A stretch of 64,000 nucleotides of DNA from Xanthomonas sacchari. GTDB taxonomy: Bacteria > Pseudomonadota > Gammaproteobacteria > Xanthomonadales > Xanthomonadaceae. Shown here one piece after another: positions 15,585-25,978 of the stretch. A program made the position numbers and the translations under genes. The notes under the pieces are model-generated. The model had not been told where the DNA came from. It saw only the letters and a program-made list of their open reading frames with translations, and did no database searches. The DNA lies in the NCBI RefSeq assembly GCF_040529065.1, contig NZ_CP132343.1:3100001-3164000 (forward strand), given 5' to 3'. Position 1 is the first letter of the stretch; the number at the start of each line of letters is the position of its first letter.

Positions 15585-16748
15585 TCAGCCCTGGCTGGCG
15601 GCAGGCGCGGCCGCGGTGGCGGCGGTCTTCACCGTCACCTTGGCGCCGTCGCTGAGGCCTTGCCGGCCCGCCACCACCACCCGCTCGCCGGGCTTGAGGC
15701 CATCGCCGACCAGCCAGCGGTCGCCGACCGCGCGCAGCGTGGTGAACTCGCGCTGGCGCACCACGTTGTCGGCGCCCACCACCCAGGCCACCGCCTCGCC
15801 GCGCGGGGTGCGATCCACCGCCGACTGCGGCACCAGCAGGGCCTGCTGGCGCACGCCCTGCCCGACCAGCGCGCGCACGTACATGCCGGGCAGCAGTTGC
15901 GCATCGGGATTGGGGAAGCGCGCGCGCAGGGTCACCGCACCGGTGGTCTCCTCCACGTCGATGTCGGCGAACTCCAGCGTGCCCGGCAGCGGATACTCGG
16001 TGCCGTCGGACAGGGTCAGCCGCACCTGCGCGCTGGCCGGCTGCACGCCGCCGGCAGCGATCGCCCGGCGCAGCGCCAGGAACTGGTTGCCCGACTGGGT
16101 GATGTCCACGTTCATCGGGTCCAGTTGCTGGATCTTGGCGATGGCGTCGGTCTGGTTGGCGGTGACCAGCGCGCCCGGGGTCACCCGCGCGCGGCCGATG
16201 CGCCCGCCGATCGGCGCCAGCACCGTGGCGAAGCGCAGCTGCGTGCGCGCGGTGTCCAGCGCCGCGCGCTGCGCGTCGCGGCTGGCCAGCGCCTGCTTGT
16301 AGGCGGCCTGCGCATCGTCCACGTCCTGCTGCGCGGCCAGCTGGGTCTTGCCCAGGGTGCGGTAACGCTCGGCGCGCAGCGTGGCGGCGGCGAGCGTGGC
16401 CTCGGCGGTGGCCAGGTTGGCCTGCGCCTGGTTGGCGGCGGCCTGGTACAGGGTCGGCTCGATCTGGAACAACGGCTGCCCGGCCCGCACCACGGCGCCC
16501 TCCTCGAACAGCCGCTGGCGCAGGATGCCGCTGACCTGCGGCCGCACCTCCGATTCTTCCGACGCCACGGTGCGCCCGGCCAGTTCCACGCTCAGCGGCA
16601 CGTTCTGCGGCTGCAGGACCATCACCTCCACCGTCTTCGCTGCCGGCGCCGGCGCCTTGCCTCCGCCCTTGCAGCCGGCGAATGCGAGCACGACGACGGA
16701 CAGCAGCAACGGCAGCGCGCGGCGGCGCTGGACGAGAGGCGCGGGCAT
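15585..16748 (-). CDS. RND efflux periplasmic adaptor (membrane fusion) lipoprotein
   Basis: A 387-residue adaptor that links the RND permease to an outer-membrane channel. The N terminus is a lipoprotein signal ending in VVVLAFAGC, so it should be anchored by lipid to the inner membrane. The biotinyl-lipoyl-like half-motifs, alpha-helical hairpin (about 95-165, rich in AANQAQANLATAEATLAAA) and beta-barrel follow. The start at 16748 is preferred because AGGA lies 9 nt upstream and the signal peptide begins at once; an ATG 11 codons upstream (16781) lacks a ribosome site. It is expressed divergently from the TetR gene. Confidence 0.92.
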   Translation of the reverse strand: MPAPLVQRRRALPLLLSVVVLAFAGCKGGGKAPAPAAKTVEVMVLQPQNVPLSVELAGRTVASEESEVRPQVSGILRQRLFEEGAVVRAGQPLFQIEPTLYQAAANQAQANLATAEATLAAATLRAERYRTLGKTQLAAQQDVDDAQAAYKQALASRDAQRAALDTARTQLRFATVLAPIGGRIGRARVTPGALVTANQTDAIAKIQQLDPMNVDITQSGNQFLALRRAIAAGGVQPASAQVRLTLSDGTEYPLPGTLEFADIDVEETTGAVTLRARFPNPDAQLLPGMYVRALVGQGVRQQALLVPQSAVDRTPRGEAVAWVVGADNVVRQREFTTLRAVGDRWLVGDGLKPGERVVVAGRQGLSDGAKVTVKTAATAAAPAASQG

Positions 16749-16810
16749 GCGCTTGATCCTGGGGACGGCGAGGGGGATCATTTAATTTACTCAAAGACAA
16801 AAAAACATTC
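16749..16810. promoter_or_regulatory. Divergent control region between the RND operon and its TetR regulator
   Basis: This 62-bp space is markedly AT-rich (tttaatttactcaaagacaa) for the neighbourhood. It must hold the promoters of both directions and probably the TetR operator. A short palindrome, TTCATGAA, covers the tetR start codon. I see no long operator palindrome. Confidence 0.5.
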
Positions 16811-17515
16811 ATGAAGGGAAGCACAACCCTTCGCCAGCCGGGTGCGCAAGCAACGACCGCGACGCCCGAGATGGCGGCGGCGGCCGCGCCCGCTCGGCCG
16901 CGCGGCCGGCCGGCGCTGGCGCGCCCGCGGCTGCTGGCGGCGGCGCGCACGCTGCTGCTGGAGCATGGGCTGGACGTGTCGCTGGAACAGATCGCCAGCC
17001 AGGCCGGGCTGACCCGGCAGAGCCTGTACAACCACTTTTCCAGCAAGGCCGAGCTGCTGATGCAGGTGTTCGAGGCCTTGAACGAGGAACTGCAGGCGCG
17101 CTTCGAAAACATCGGCAGCGCCACCGCGCAGGACCTGCCGGCGACCCTGCGGCAGATCGCGGTGACCGTGCCGGCGCACCTGTACGCGCCCGACGCCCTG
17201 CGCCTGCATCGCCTGCTGGTGCAGGCCAGCGCGCAGATGCCGGACCTGCTGCAATCGCTGCACCTGCGCCGCGCCGGCCGCCTGCGCGAGCGCCTGAGCG
17301 CCCTGCTGCAGACCCTGCACGCGCGTGGCGACGTGCAGGTCGATGCGCCCTTCCTCGCCGCCACCGCCTTCATCGGCGCCACCTTCGGCTATGCATATCC
17401 CAGCGCGATGCTCAACGGACAGGCGCCGGACGCGGCCGCCCAGCAGGCGCTGGCGGAGGAAGTGGTGGCGACCTTCCTGGCCGCCTGGCGCTACCGCGGC
17501 GCGACCGCGTCCTGA
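16811..17515 (+). CDS. TetR/AcrR-family transcriptional regulator
   Basis: A 234-residue repressor-type protein, probably of the adjacent divergent efflux operon. The N-terminal tail is Ala/Pro-rich and ends in the basic motif PRGRPALARPRLL. The TetR helix-turn-helix follows at about 45-92 (LEQIASQAGLTRQSLYNHFSS). The C-terminal ligand and dimer domain (about 100-230) is helical. Divergent location 62 bp from the RND operon is the usual sign of local autoregulation and pump control. The ligand is unknown. Confidence 0.9.
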   Translation: MKGSTTLRQPGAQATTATPEMAAAAAPARPRGRPALARPRLLAAARTLLLEHGLDVSLEQIASQAGLTRQSLYNHFSSKAELLMQVFEALNEELQARFENIGSATAQDLPATLRQIAVTVPAHLYAPDALRLHRLLVQASAQMPDLLQSLHLRRAGRLRERLSALLQTLHARGDVQVDAPFLAATAFIGATFGYAYPSAMLNGQAPDAAAQQALAEEVVATFLAAWRYRGATAS

Positions 17516-17534
17516 GCGCACGCGCCGCCCCCGC

Positions 17535-19106
<1,572 letters not shown>

Positions 19107-19192
19107 GGCAGACAGCGTAGAAGTCGCAGGCTTCATTGGAAAGTCCGCAAGGTGAGCATCCAGTGCACGTCAGGTATCCCCTGGGCCTGAAA

Positions 19193-19231
19193 GCCCCTCT
19201 CCCCCCGGGAGAGGGGTTGGGGTGAGGGTCC
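19193..19231. repeat. GC-rich interspersed repeat with a small hairpin
   Basis: The sequence cccctctccccccgggagag is followed by gggttggggtgagggtcc. An inverted copy occurs at 29458-29492. The inner part forms a stable stem (cccctctccc/gggagagggg). Confidence 0.7.
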
Positions 19232-19277
19232 GCCCACCGCGAAATCAAGGCGCAAGCGCAACACGCCGCGCTTCTGC

Positions 19278-19310
19278 GGAATCCCCACTCCCCAATCCCA
19301 AATCCCCGCC
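19278..19310. repeat. Short tandem repeat of the aatccccactcccc family
   Basis: The same family as the copies at 9821, 23638, 23735 and 25900. It lies in the spacer upstream of the esterase lipoprotein gene. Confidence 0.55.
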
Positions 19311-19373
19311 CCACCTCCACTCGCCACCGACACCCCCATCCGGCATGCTCCGCGCTCCTCTCCGGGATCGCCC

Positions 19374-20267
19374 ATGTCCGACCGTCCCTCTCGCCCCCGC
19401 TGGCCCCGCAACGCCCTGATCGCCCTGTCCTCGCTGCTGGTCTCGGCCTGCAGCAGCCTGTTCTTCGGCGGCCTCAACGCCGGCTCCTCGCGGCATGGCC
19501 TCAGCGAGCAGCGCGGCATCGTCTACGACGCCGCGCACGGCCTGGCGCTGGACGTGTACCGCCCGGCCGGGGTGCAGCACGCGCCGGTGGTGGTGTTCTT
19601 CCACGGCGGCACCTGGAAGACCGGCACCCGCCAGAACTACCGCTGGGCCGGCGAAGCGCTGGCGCGGCACGGCGTGGTCGCGATCGTGCCGGACTACCGC
19701 AAGTATCCGCAGGTGACCCTGGACGGCTTCATGCGCGACGCTGCCGCCGCGGTGGCCTGGAGCCAGCGCCATGCCGCCGAGTACGGCGGCGATCCGCAGC
19801 GACTGGTGCTGATGGGCCACTCCGCCGGCGCGCACATCGCCGCACTGCTGGCCACCGACGGCCACTGGCTGCAGGCGCAGGGCCTGTCGCCGCGGCAACT
19901 GTGCGGCCTGGTCGGGTTGGCCGGCCCCTACGATTTCCTGCCGCTGACCGACCCGGATCTGATCGGCATGTTCGGCCAGGACCCGGCGCAGCAGCGGCGT
20001 TCGCAGCCGGTGAACTTCGTCGACGGCGACGAGCCGCCGGCGCTGCTGCTGCACGGCGATGCCGACACCGTGGTGGAGCCGCACAACAGCCAATCGCTGC
20101 AGGCCGCGCTGCAGCGTGTCGGCGTGCCGGCGGAACTGAAGACCTATCCCGGCGTCGGCCACATGCGCCTGGTGCTGGCGCTGCGCAAGGACGACCCGGC
20201 GCTCCCGGTCATGGCCGACAGCATCGCCTTCGTACGCACCTGCCCGGCACGCCCCGCCGTCCGCTGA
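19374..20267 (+). CDS. Alpha/beta-hydrolase lipoprotein (carboxylesterase-like)
   Basis: A 297-residue protein with a lipoprotein signal (ALIALSSLLVSACSS), so probably anchored in the cell envelope. The oxyanion loop HGGTW, nucleophile elbow GHSAGAHIA, acid residue in HGDADTVVEP and catalytic His in GVGHMRL give a complete esterase/lipase triad of the BD-FAE/hormone-sensitive-lipase type. The substrate is unknown. It is monocistronic, convergent with the GST gene. Confidence 0.85.
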   Translation: MSDRPSRPRWPRNALIALSSLLVSACSSLFFGGLNAGSSRHGLSEQRGIVYDAAHGLALDVYRPAGVQHAPVVVFFHGGTWKTGTRQNYRWAGEALARHGVVAIVPDYRKYPQVTLDGFMRDAAAAVAWSQRHAAEYGGDPQRLVLMGHSAGAHIAALLATDGHWLQAQGLSPRQLCGLVGLAGPYDFLPLTDPDLIGMFGQDPAQQRRSQPVNFVDGDEPPALLLHGDADTVVEPHNSQSLQAALQRVGVPAELKTYPGVGHMRLVLALRKDDPALPVMADSIAFVRTCPARPAVR

Positions 20268-20300
20268 CCACGCGGGAGGCGCGGCCCGCGCGCGGCGGAC

Positions 20301-20993
20301 TCAGTCGTTCGCGCCGCCGAGCAACTCGAACGGGCCGCCCTGCTGCAGCGCACGCTGGTAGGCGGGGCGCTGCTCGATCCGCTGCACGAATCCGGCCAGA
20401 TTCGGATGCGCCTGCAGGCCGATGCGCGCCGCCGCGGCCTGCACCGGGAAGCTCATCTGCACGTCCGCGGCAGTGAAGCGGTCGCCGGCGAACCAGCCGG
20501 TGGCCGCCAGCTCGCGCTCCATCCAGTCCAGGTGCAGGCGCACCTGCGGCCCGACGAAGCTGCGCATCGCCTTGTCGACGATGCCCTTGGCGATCGGCCG
20601 GGCGAAGAACGGCATCTTCGCCGAGCGGATCCGCCCGAACACCAGGCTCATCAGCAGCGGCGGCATCGCCGAGCCTTCGGCGTAGTGCATCCAGTAGCGG
20701 TAGCGCAGGCGCTCGGGCGAATCCAGCGGCTGCGGCGCCGGCGACAGCGTGCAGCCGGTGTCGTAGCGGTCCACCAGATAGTCGAGGATCGCTCCGGACT
20801 CGGCCAGCACGTGGCCGTCGTCCACCAGCACCGGCGACTTGCCCAGCGGATGGATCGCGCGCAGCTCCGGCGGTGCCAGCATGGTCTTGGGGTCGCGCTG
20901 GTACTTGATTACCTGGTACGGCAGCGCCAGTTCCTCCAGCAACCACAGCACGCGCTGCGACCGGGACTGGTTGAGGTGATGCACGGTGATCAT
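20301..20993 (-). CDS. Glutathione S-transferase family protein
   Basis: A 230-residue cytosolic GST. The N-terminal thioredoxin-fold domain (1-80) starts MITVHHLNQSRSQRVLWLLE, with SRSQR at the catalytic Ser region, and includes the glutathione-binding ESGAILDYL. The C-terminal all-helical domain (90-220) contains FTAADVQMSFPV. The start at 20993 is the first Met of the thioredoxin strand. The substrate is unknown; general detoxification is likely. Confidence 0.9.
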   Translation of the reverse strand: MITVHHLNQSRSQRVLWLLEELALPYQVIKYQRDPKTMLAPPELRAIHPLGKSPVLVDDGHVLAESGAILDYLVDRYDTGCTLSPAPQPLDSPERLRYRYWMHYAEGSAMPPLLMSLVFGRIRSAKMPFFARPIAKGIVDKAMRSFVGPQVRLHLDWMERELAATGWFAGDRFTAADVQMSFPVQAAAARIGLQAHPNLAGFVQRIEQRPAYQRALQQGGPFELLGGAND

Positions 20994-21140
20994 GGCGGCG
21001 GCTCCGGCGACTGGGGGCCGCCATCGTAGCCGGATGCGGGTGTGAACCGGCGTGTGCATGGACATCGCCGCAGCGCTCGGCGCCACGCCGCGAATGGCCA
21101 CAGCTGGCGCGAACACGCGCCCGACGCCAGCATCGCCCAA

Positions 21141-21172
21141 AACAAAAACGCCGGAAGCTTGCGCTTCCGGCG
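21141..21172 (-). terminator. Intrinsic terminator of the cold-shock gene
   Basis: On the minus strand a 10-bp stem (cgccggaagc / gcttccggcg) with a short loop is followed by TTTTTGTTTT. It lies 27 bp after the stop codon. Confidence 0.9.
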
Positions 21173-21199
21173 TTCGGCACCTTGCGGTGGCGGGCGTCC

Positions 21200-21409
21200 T
21201 TAGACGGCCTGCACCTGGTCAGCCTGCATACCCTTCTGGCCCTGCACGGCGACGAAGGTCACCTTTTGGCCTTCCTGCAGCGACTTGAAGCCGGTGCCCT
21301 GGATCGCGCGGAAGTGCACGAACAGGTCCGGGCCACTTTCCGGGGTGATGAAGCCGAAGCCCTTGGCATCGTTGAACCACTTCACGGTACCGCTCTGACG
21401 ATCAGACAT
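21200..21409 (-). CDS. Cold-shock domain protein (CspA family)
   Basis: A 69-residue OB-fold RNA chaperone. Both nucleic-acid-binding motifs are present: RNP1 as KGFGFI and RNP2 as LFVHF. The length is standard. The ATG is preceded by CAGGAG seven bases upstream. The gene ends in a clear terminator. It may be either a cold-induced or a constitutive member; an unusually long gene-free stretch precedes it. Confidence 0.95.
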   Translation of the reverse strand: MSDRQSGTVKWFNDAKGFGFITPESGPDLFVHFRAIQGTGFKSLQEGQKVTFVAVQGQKGMQADQVQAV

Positions 21410-21893
21410 TTGCTAACTCCTGAAACATTGAATTGAAGAAATCGCAGCCATCGGAGATCGAGGCCGAGACTGAGTTGCAGGCGTTAGTAAAGCGAGCGGA
21501 ACGATGAAGTGGATCGCGAGATCTACTGCACCAAGCCACGATTCACGGTGACTCTAGCAAACACAGTGGGGCCACCATACGCGGGTCGCGATCAAAAAGC
21601 GACATCTTTATGTAGACAAACCGGGATCCACCACAAGGAAGCTGAACCTCACCCTAAAGTTAGTGCCGGCGCGGCCGATCCTGCTGCCGATCCGCAAAAA
21701 CTGCGCAAATCTGCCGCCTGCCGGGCAACGGCGACTGAGGCGCTGAGTGCCGCAGACACCGCCGCATCCACCCAGCGCTCCCCTCTCGCCTCTGCCATCC
21801 GACCCGGCAGCGATCCTCGGGCCCCACCCGCGGCACGGGTCGGCGGCAGCCCCGCACACCGTATCCTATTGCGCCCTCGATCCCGGTAGCCGC
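21410..21893. other. 484-bp gene-free divergent region between cspA and yaeQ
   Basis: No credible protein gene is seen on either strand. The cspA side is lower in GC than its surroundings, and long structured leaders that respond to cold are common for this family. I could not identify a strong promoter for either gene, so the leader length is unproven. Confidence 0.4.
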
Positions 21894-22439
21894 ATGGCCC
21901 TCACCGCCACCCTCCGCAAGGCGGAGCTGCAGATTTCCGACATGGACCGCGGCTACTACGCTGCCCACTCCCTGACCCTGGCGCAACATCCGTCCGAGAC
22001 CGACCAGCGGCTGATGGCGCGCCTGCTGACCTTCGCCCTGTACGCCGAGGAGCGCCTGCTGTTCGGCAAGGGCCTGAGCAGCGACGACGAGCCCGACCTG
22101 TGGCGGATGGACTACACCGGCGCGATCGAACAATGGATCGAGGTCGGCCAGCCCGACGAATCGCGGGTGCGCAAGGCCTGCGGGCGGGCGCGTTCGGTGG
22201 TGGTGGTCAACTACGGCGGCCGCGCCGCGGACATCTGGTGGGACAAGAACGCCTCGGCGCTGGGCAAGCTCAAGCAGGTGCAGGTGATCGACCTGCCGGC
22301 CGAGGCCGTGGCCGCGGCGGCCGAGCTGATCCAGCGCAGCATGCGCTTCGACGTGGTGATCCAGGACGGCGAGGTGCAGTGGCTGGGCGACAGCGGCAGC
22401 TTCGCCTTCACGCCCACGGTGCGCAAAGCCGCGGCATGA
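21894..22439 (+). CDS. yaeQ: YaeQ family protein
   Basis: A 181-residue protein of the YaeQ family, which has a PD-(D/E)XK nuclease-like fold but no settled biochemical role. Family segments are MALTATLRKAELQISDMDRG at the start, RLMARLLTFALYAEERLLFG, DEPDLW, and WIEVGQPDESRVRKACGRA. The start at 21894 gives the normal N terminus and length. The stop overlaps the start of the flavoprotein gene (ATGA). Confidence 0.9.
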   Translation: MALTATLRKAELQISDMDRGYYAAHSLTLAQHPSETDQRLMARLLTFALYAEERLLFGKGLSSDDEPDLWRMDYTGAIEQWIEVGQPDESRVRKACGRARSVVVVNYGGRAADIWWDKNASALGKLKQVQVIDLPAEAVAAAAELIQRSMRFDVVIQDGEVQWLGDSGSFAFTPTVRKAAA

Positions 22440-23632
22440 GCGCCGGGACCGCCCCCCTCCGCACCGATGTCGTGGTGATCGGCGCCGGCGCCGCCGGGCT
22501 GATGTGCGCGATCGCCGCCGGCCAACGCGGGCGCCGGGTGCGGGTGATCGACCACGCCAACAAGGTCGGCAAGAAGATCCTGATGTCCGGTGGCGGCCGC
22601 TGCAATTTCACCAATACCGGTACCGGGCCGGGCAATTTCCTGTCGGCCAACCCGCACTTCTGCAAGTCGGCGCTGGCCCGCTACCGCCCCACCGACTTCA
22701 TCGACCTGGTCGAGCGCCACGGCATCGCCTATCACGAGAAGGAACTGGGGCAGTTGTTCTGCGACATCTCCTCCAAGCAGATCGTGCGCATGCTGGTGGA
22801 CGAGTGCGCCGCAGCCGGCGTCACCGTGCGCACCGACTGCAGCGTGCGCGCGGTGGAACGCGGCAGCGAGGGCTTCCGCCTGGACACCGACGACGGCCCG
22901 GTGCAGGCGGATTCGCTGGTGGTGGCGACCGGCGGCCTGTCCATCCCCAGCCTCGGCGCCAGCGGCTTCGGCTACGACCTGGCGCGGCAGTTCGGCCACG
23001 CCGTGCTGCCGACCCGCGCCGGCCTGGTGCCGCTGACCCTGAGCGGCAAGCACCAGGAACGCCTGCACGACCTGTCCGGCCTGGCCTTGCCGGTGGAGGC
23101 CCGTTGCAACGGCGCAAGCTTCCGCAACTTCATGCTGATCACCCACCGCGGGGTCAGCGGCCCGGCGATCCTGCAGATCTCCTCCTATTGGCAGCCGGGC
23201 GACGACCTGCGCCTGGACCTGCTGCCGGGGCAGGACGCGGCGACCTGGCTCCGCGAACAGAAGCGCCTGCGCGGCGCCAGCGAACTGCGTACAGTGCTGG
23301 GCGAGACGCTGCCGCGCCGCTTCGCACAACGCCTGTGCGAGGTGTGGCTGCCGGACAAGCCGGTGCGCCAACTGGACGAGCCGCAGCTGCGCGCCGCCGC
23401 CGAGCTGCTCGGCGCCTGGCCGCTGGTGGCCAGCGGCACCGAGGGCTACCGCACCGCCGAAGTCACCCTGGGCGGCGTGGACACCGACCAGGTGTCGTCC
23501 TCGACCATGGAATCGCGACGCGTGCCCGGCCTGTACTTCGTCGGCGAAGTGCTCGACGTCACCGGCTGGCTGGGCGGCTACAACTTCCAGTGGGCCTGGG
23601 CCTCGGGCCATGCGGCGGGCTTGGCGGCCTAG
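22436..23632 (+). CDS. HI0933-type FAD-binding oxidoreductase (aminoacetone oxidase family)
   Basis: A 398-residue flavoprotein. The Rossmann dinucleotide-binding motif is VIGAGAAGLMCAIAA (about 12-26), followed by KKILMSGGGRCNFTN, a signature of the HI0933/YhiN family. The second FAD contact VVATGGLS is near residue 165, and the C-terminal LYFVGEVLDVTGWLGGYNFQ is also typical. The physiological substrate is not known with confidence. It is translationally coupled to yaeQ by a 4-nt overlap. Confidence 0.88.
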   Translation: MSAGTAPLRTDVVVIGAGAAGLMCAIAAGQRGRRVRVIDHANKVGKKILMSGGGRCNFTNTGTGPGNFLSANPHFCKSALARYRPTDFIDLVERHGIAYHEKELGQLFCDISSKQIVRMLVDECAAAGVTVRTDCSVRAVERGSEGFRLDTDDGPVQADSLVVATGGLSIPSLGASGFGYDLARQFGHAVLPTRAGLVPLTLSGKHQERLHDLSGLALPVEARCNGASFRNFMLITHRGVSGPAILQISSYWQPGDDLRLDLLPGQDAATWLREQKRLRGASELRTVLGETLPRRFAQRLCEVWLPDKPVRQLDEPQLRAAAELLGAWPLVASGTEGYRTAEVTLGGVDTDQVSSSTMESRRVPGLYFVGEVLDVTGWLGGYNFQWAWASGHAAGLAA

Positions 23633-23637
23633 CGGCC

Positions 23638-23666
23638 GGGAATGGGGACTCGGGAATGGGGACTCG
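23638..23666. repeat. Left arm of an inverted pair of gggaatggggactcg repeats
   Basis: Two tandem copies of gggaatggggactcg. The inverted partner is at 23735-23765, so the RNA of this spacer can fold into a long hairpin with a loop of about 68 nt. Confidence 0.65.
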
Positions 23667-23734
23667 AAACACCGCTCGTTGCGCGCGCGTCTCGGTCCGC
23701 CCGCGAACGTTCAGACACGATAGTCCGCTCTTGC

Positions 23735-23765
23735 GACTCCCCATTCCCGATTCCCCATTCCCGAA
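23735..23765. repeat. Right arm of the inverted repeat pair
   Basis: The sequence gactccccattcccgattcc continues as ccattcccgaa. It is the near reverse complement of 23638-23666 and lies 55 bp before fimX. Confidence 0.65.
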
Positions 23766-23820
23766 CAACATGGACGCGACAGCGGGCATCGTGTATTAAA
23801 CCCCGTCCCCGGGAGGCTTC

Positions 23821-25893
23821 ATGCACACAGGCAAAGACATCACCCTCCGCCTGATGATCGTCGACGACAGCGGCGAAGACGCCGAGGCGATCGTCAGCAG
23901 CCTGCGCAACAGCGGCATCGCGGTGCGCCCGTCGCGGCCGCAGCACGCCGAGGAGTTGTCGGCGATGCTGGCCGCGCAGCCGATCGACCTGGTGCTCAGC
24001 GCACAGGCCCAGTCGATCCCGCTGCCGCAGGTGCTGCAGCGGGTCGCGGCCAGCGGCAAGGACATCCCGGTCATCGTGCTGGCCGAGCGCATCGACGAGA
24101 ACGAATGGCTGGAGGCGGTGGCCGGTGGCGCACGCGCGATCGCGCTGCGGCAGCGCCCCGAGCACCTGCTGGCGGTGGTCCGCACCACCTGGGCCGATCT
24201 GCAGGCGCGGCGAGGGCTGCGCCGGATCGAGGCGCAGATGCGCGAGACCGAGCGCCGCTGCGACGCGTTGATCGCCTCCTCGCGCGATCCGATCGCCTAC
24301 ATCCACGAAGGCATGCACATCCGCGCCAACGACGCCTACCTGGAGATGTTCGGGTTCTCATCGTTCGACGACGTCGAAGGCGTGTCGCTGCTGGACATGG
24401 TCGCCCCGCAGCACGTGGAAGGCTTCAAGCAGGTGCTGAAATCGCTGAGCAAGGGCGAGCCGCCGCCGGCGCAGTACCAGGTGGACGCACGCACCCTGGA
24501 AGGCGACAGTTTCCCGGCGACGATGGAATTCGCCACCGCCAGCTACGAGGGCGAGGCCTGCGTGCAGGTGGTGTTCCGCCGCCGCGAGGAGTTCGACCCG
24601 GAACTGGCGCGCGAGGTCGAGGACCTGCGCCAGCGCGACCAGGTCACCGGCCTGCTCAACCGCCCCACCTTCATGCTGGCGCTGGAAACCGCCGTGGCCC
24701 AGGTCGGCCGCGGCGAGGGCCAGTACGGCTTCCTGCTGGTCGAGCCGGATCATTACGCGCGGCTGCTGGCCGACATCGGCCTGGATTCGGCCGACGCGCT
24801 GGTCGCAGCATTGGCCCAGCACCTGGCCGCGGCCATCGACGGCGACGTGCAGGCGGCGCGCTTCGGCGAGCACAACTTCGCGCTGCTGCTGGAAGGCGAC
24901 TACGCGCGTACCGCGGCACTGGCCGAGCGCCTGCTGCAGGCCTACGCCAGCCATGTGTTCAGTGTTGGCGAGCGCTCGGCCACGGTCACCGTCAGCATCG
25001 GCGGCGTGCAGATCGGCGAGAAGATCGCCAGCGTCGGCCAAGTCCTGGCCCGCGCCAGCGAGAACGTGCAGGCGACCGTGGAGCTGGGCGGCAACGCCTG
25101 CAAGATCTTCGACCCGGGCGCGGCCGATCGCCTCGAGGAGGAGCGCGTGCAGCGCTGGGTGCAGCACCTGCGCGAGGCCCTGGCCGGCGACGGCTTCCTG
25201 CTGCACTACCAGCCGGTGCTGAACCTGCAGGGCGACCAGCACGAGCTGTACGAGGCATACCTGCGCCTGGAGCGCAACGACGAGCTGATCGGCCCGTCGA
25301 CCTTCCTCGGCATCGCCGCCGAGCATGGCCTGACTGCCGAGATCGACCGCTGGGTGGTCTCTCGTGCGATCGCCGTGATCGGCGAACGCCAGCGCGCCGG
25401 CCATGCCACCAGCCTGCTGGTCAAGGTCAGCCCGGAGGCCTTCGCCGACACGCAGATGGTCGACCTGATCCGGCGCGAACTGGCGACGCACGGCGTGCCC
25501 GGCGACCGCCTGTGGCTGCAGACGCCGGAAGCCAAGGTGTTCACCCATCTGCGCAATGCCCAGCAATTCCTGGCCGACGCCACCGCCCTGGACTGCAAGG
25601 TCGGGCTGGAACAGTTCGGCTCCGGCCTGGATTCGTTCCAGTTGCTGGCGCACTTCCAGCCCTCGTTCCTGAAGCTGGACCGCGGCTTCACCCAGGACCT
25701 GACCCAGACCCGCGAACACCAGGACAAGATCCGCGAGATCACTGGGCGCGCGCAGTCTGCCGGCATCCGCACCATCGCCGAGTTCGTCTCCGACGCCACC
25801 TCGATGAGCCTGCTGTTCAGCGCCGGCGTCGATTACGTGCAGGGCGAGTTCGTCGGCCTGGCGGCGCCGGGGATGAACTTCGATTTTGCCTGA
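23821..25893 (+). CDS. fimX: FimX-like degenerate REC-PAS-GGDEF-EAL protein (type IV pilus, c-di-GMP receptor)
   Basis: A 690-residue four-domain protein. The receiver (about 10-125) lacks the usual phospho-acceptor Asp: the strand reads PIDLVLSAQ. The PAS domain follows (about 140-250). The GGDEF domain (about 265-430) has RFGEHNFALL where GGDEF should be, so no cyclase activity is expected. The EAL domain (about 440-685) has EAYLRL in place of the EAL catalytic motif, so it should bind rather than cleave c-di-GMP. This pattern is that of FimX, which in Xanthomonas works with a PilZ protein and PilB to drive type IV pilus assembly and twitching. Confidence 0.85.
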   Translation: MHTGKDITLRLMIVDDSGEDAEAIVSSLRNSGIAVRPSRPQHAEELSAMLAAQPIDLVLSAQAQSIPLPQVLQRVAASGKDIPVIVLAERIDENEWLEAVAGGARAIALRQRPEHLLAVVRTTWADLQARRGLRRIEAQMRETERRCDALIASSRDPIAYIHEGMHIRANDAYLEMFGFSSFDDVEGVSLLDMVAPQHVEGFKQVLKSLSKGEPPPAQYQVDARTLEGDSFPATMEFATASYEGEACVQVVFRRREEFDPELAREVEDLRQRDQVTGLLNRPTFMLALETAVAQVGRGEGQYGFLLVEPDHYARLLADIGLDSADALVAALAQHLAAAIDGDVQAARFGEHNFALLLEGDYARTAALAERLLQAYASHVFSVGERSATVTVSIGGVQIGEKIASVGQVLARASENVQATVELGGNACKIFDPGAADRLEEERVQRWVQHLREALAGDGFLLHYQPVLNLQGDQHELYEAYLRLERNDELIGPSTFLGIAAEHGLTAEIDRWVVSRAIAVIGERQRAGHATSLLVKVSPEAFADTQMVDLIRRELATHGVPGDRLWLQTPEAKVFTHLRNAQQFLADATALDCKVGLEQFGSGLDSFQLLAHFQPSFLKLDRGFTQDLTQTREHQDKIREITGRAQSAGIRTIAEFVSDATSMSLLFSAGVDYVQGEFVGLAAPGMNFDFA

Positions 25894-25899
25894 GGGGCC

Positions 25900-25928
25900 G
25901 GGATTGGGGATTCGGGATTGGGGATTGG
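25900..25928. repeat. Short tandem repeat of the gggattggggattcg family
   Basis: Four units directly after the fimX stop codon and before the strong hairpin at 25935-25972. Confidence 0.6.
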
Positions 25929-25934
25929 CAAAAG

Positions 25935-25972
25935 CCGCTACAGGCGCAGGTATTTGCCTGCGCCTGTAGCGG
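25935..25972 (-). terminator. Very strong hairpin between convergent fimX and htpX
   Basis: Perfect 16-bp arms (ccgctacaggcgcagg and cctgcgcctgtagcgg) surround a 6-nt loop. On the minus strand it is followed by CTTTTGCC, giving an intrinsic terminator for htpX. It can also stop fimX transcripts. Confidence 0.85.
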
Positions 25973-25978
25973 TCGACC

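Noticed and set aside
16749..16810. Clear TetR operator palindrome
   Set aside because: Only an 8-bp TTCATGAA is seen; too short to call an operator with confidence.
12384..16814. A 1476-residue reading frame on the plus strand
   Set aside because: It lies antisense to the RND pump genes, is made of low-complexity His/Arg/Gln-rich sequence and has no family signature. It is a shadow of the GC-rich codon bias.
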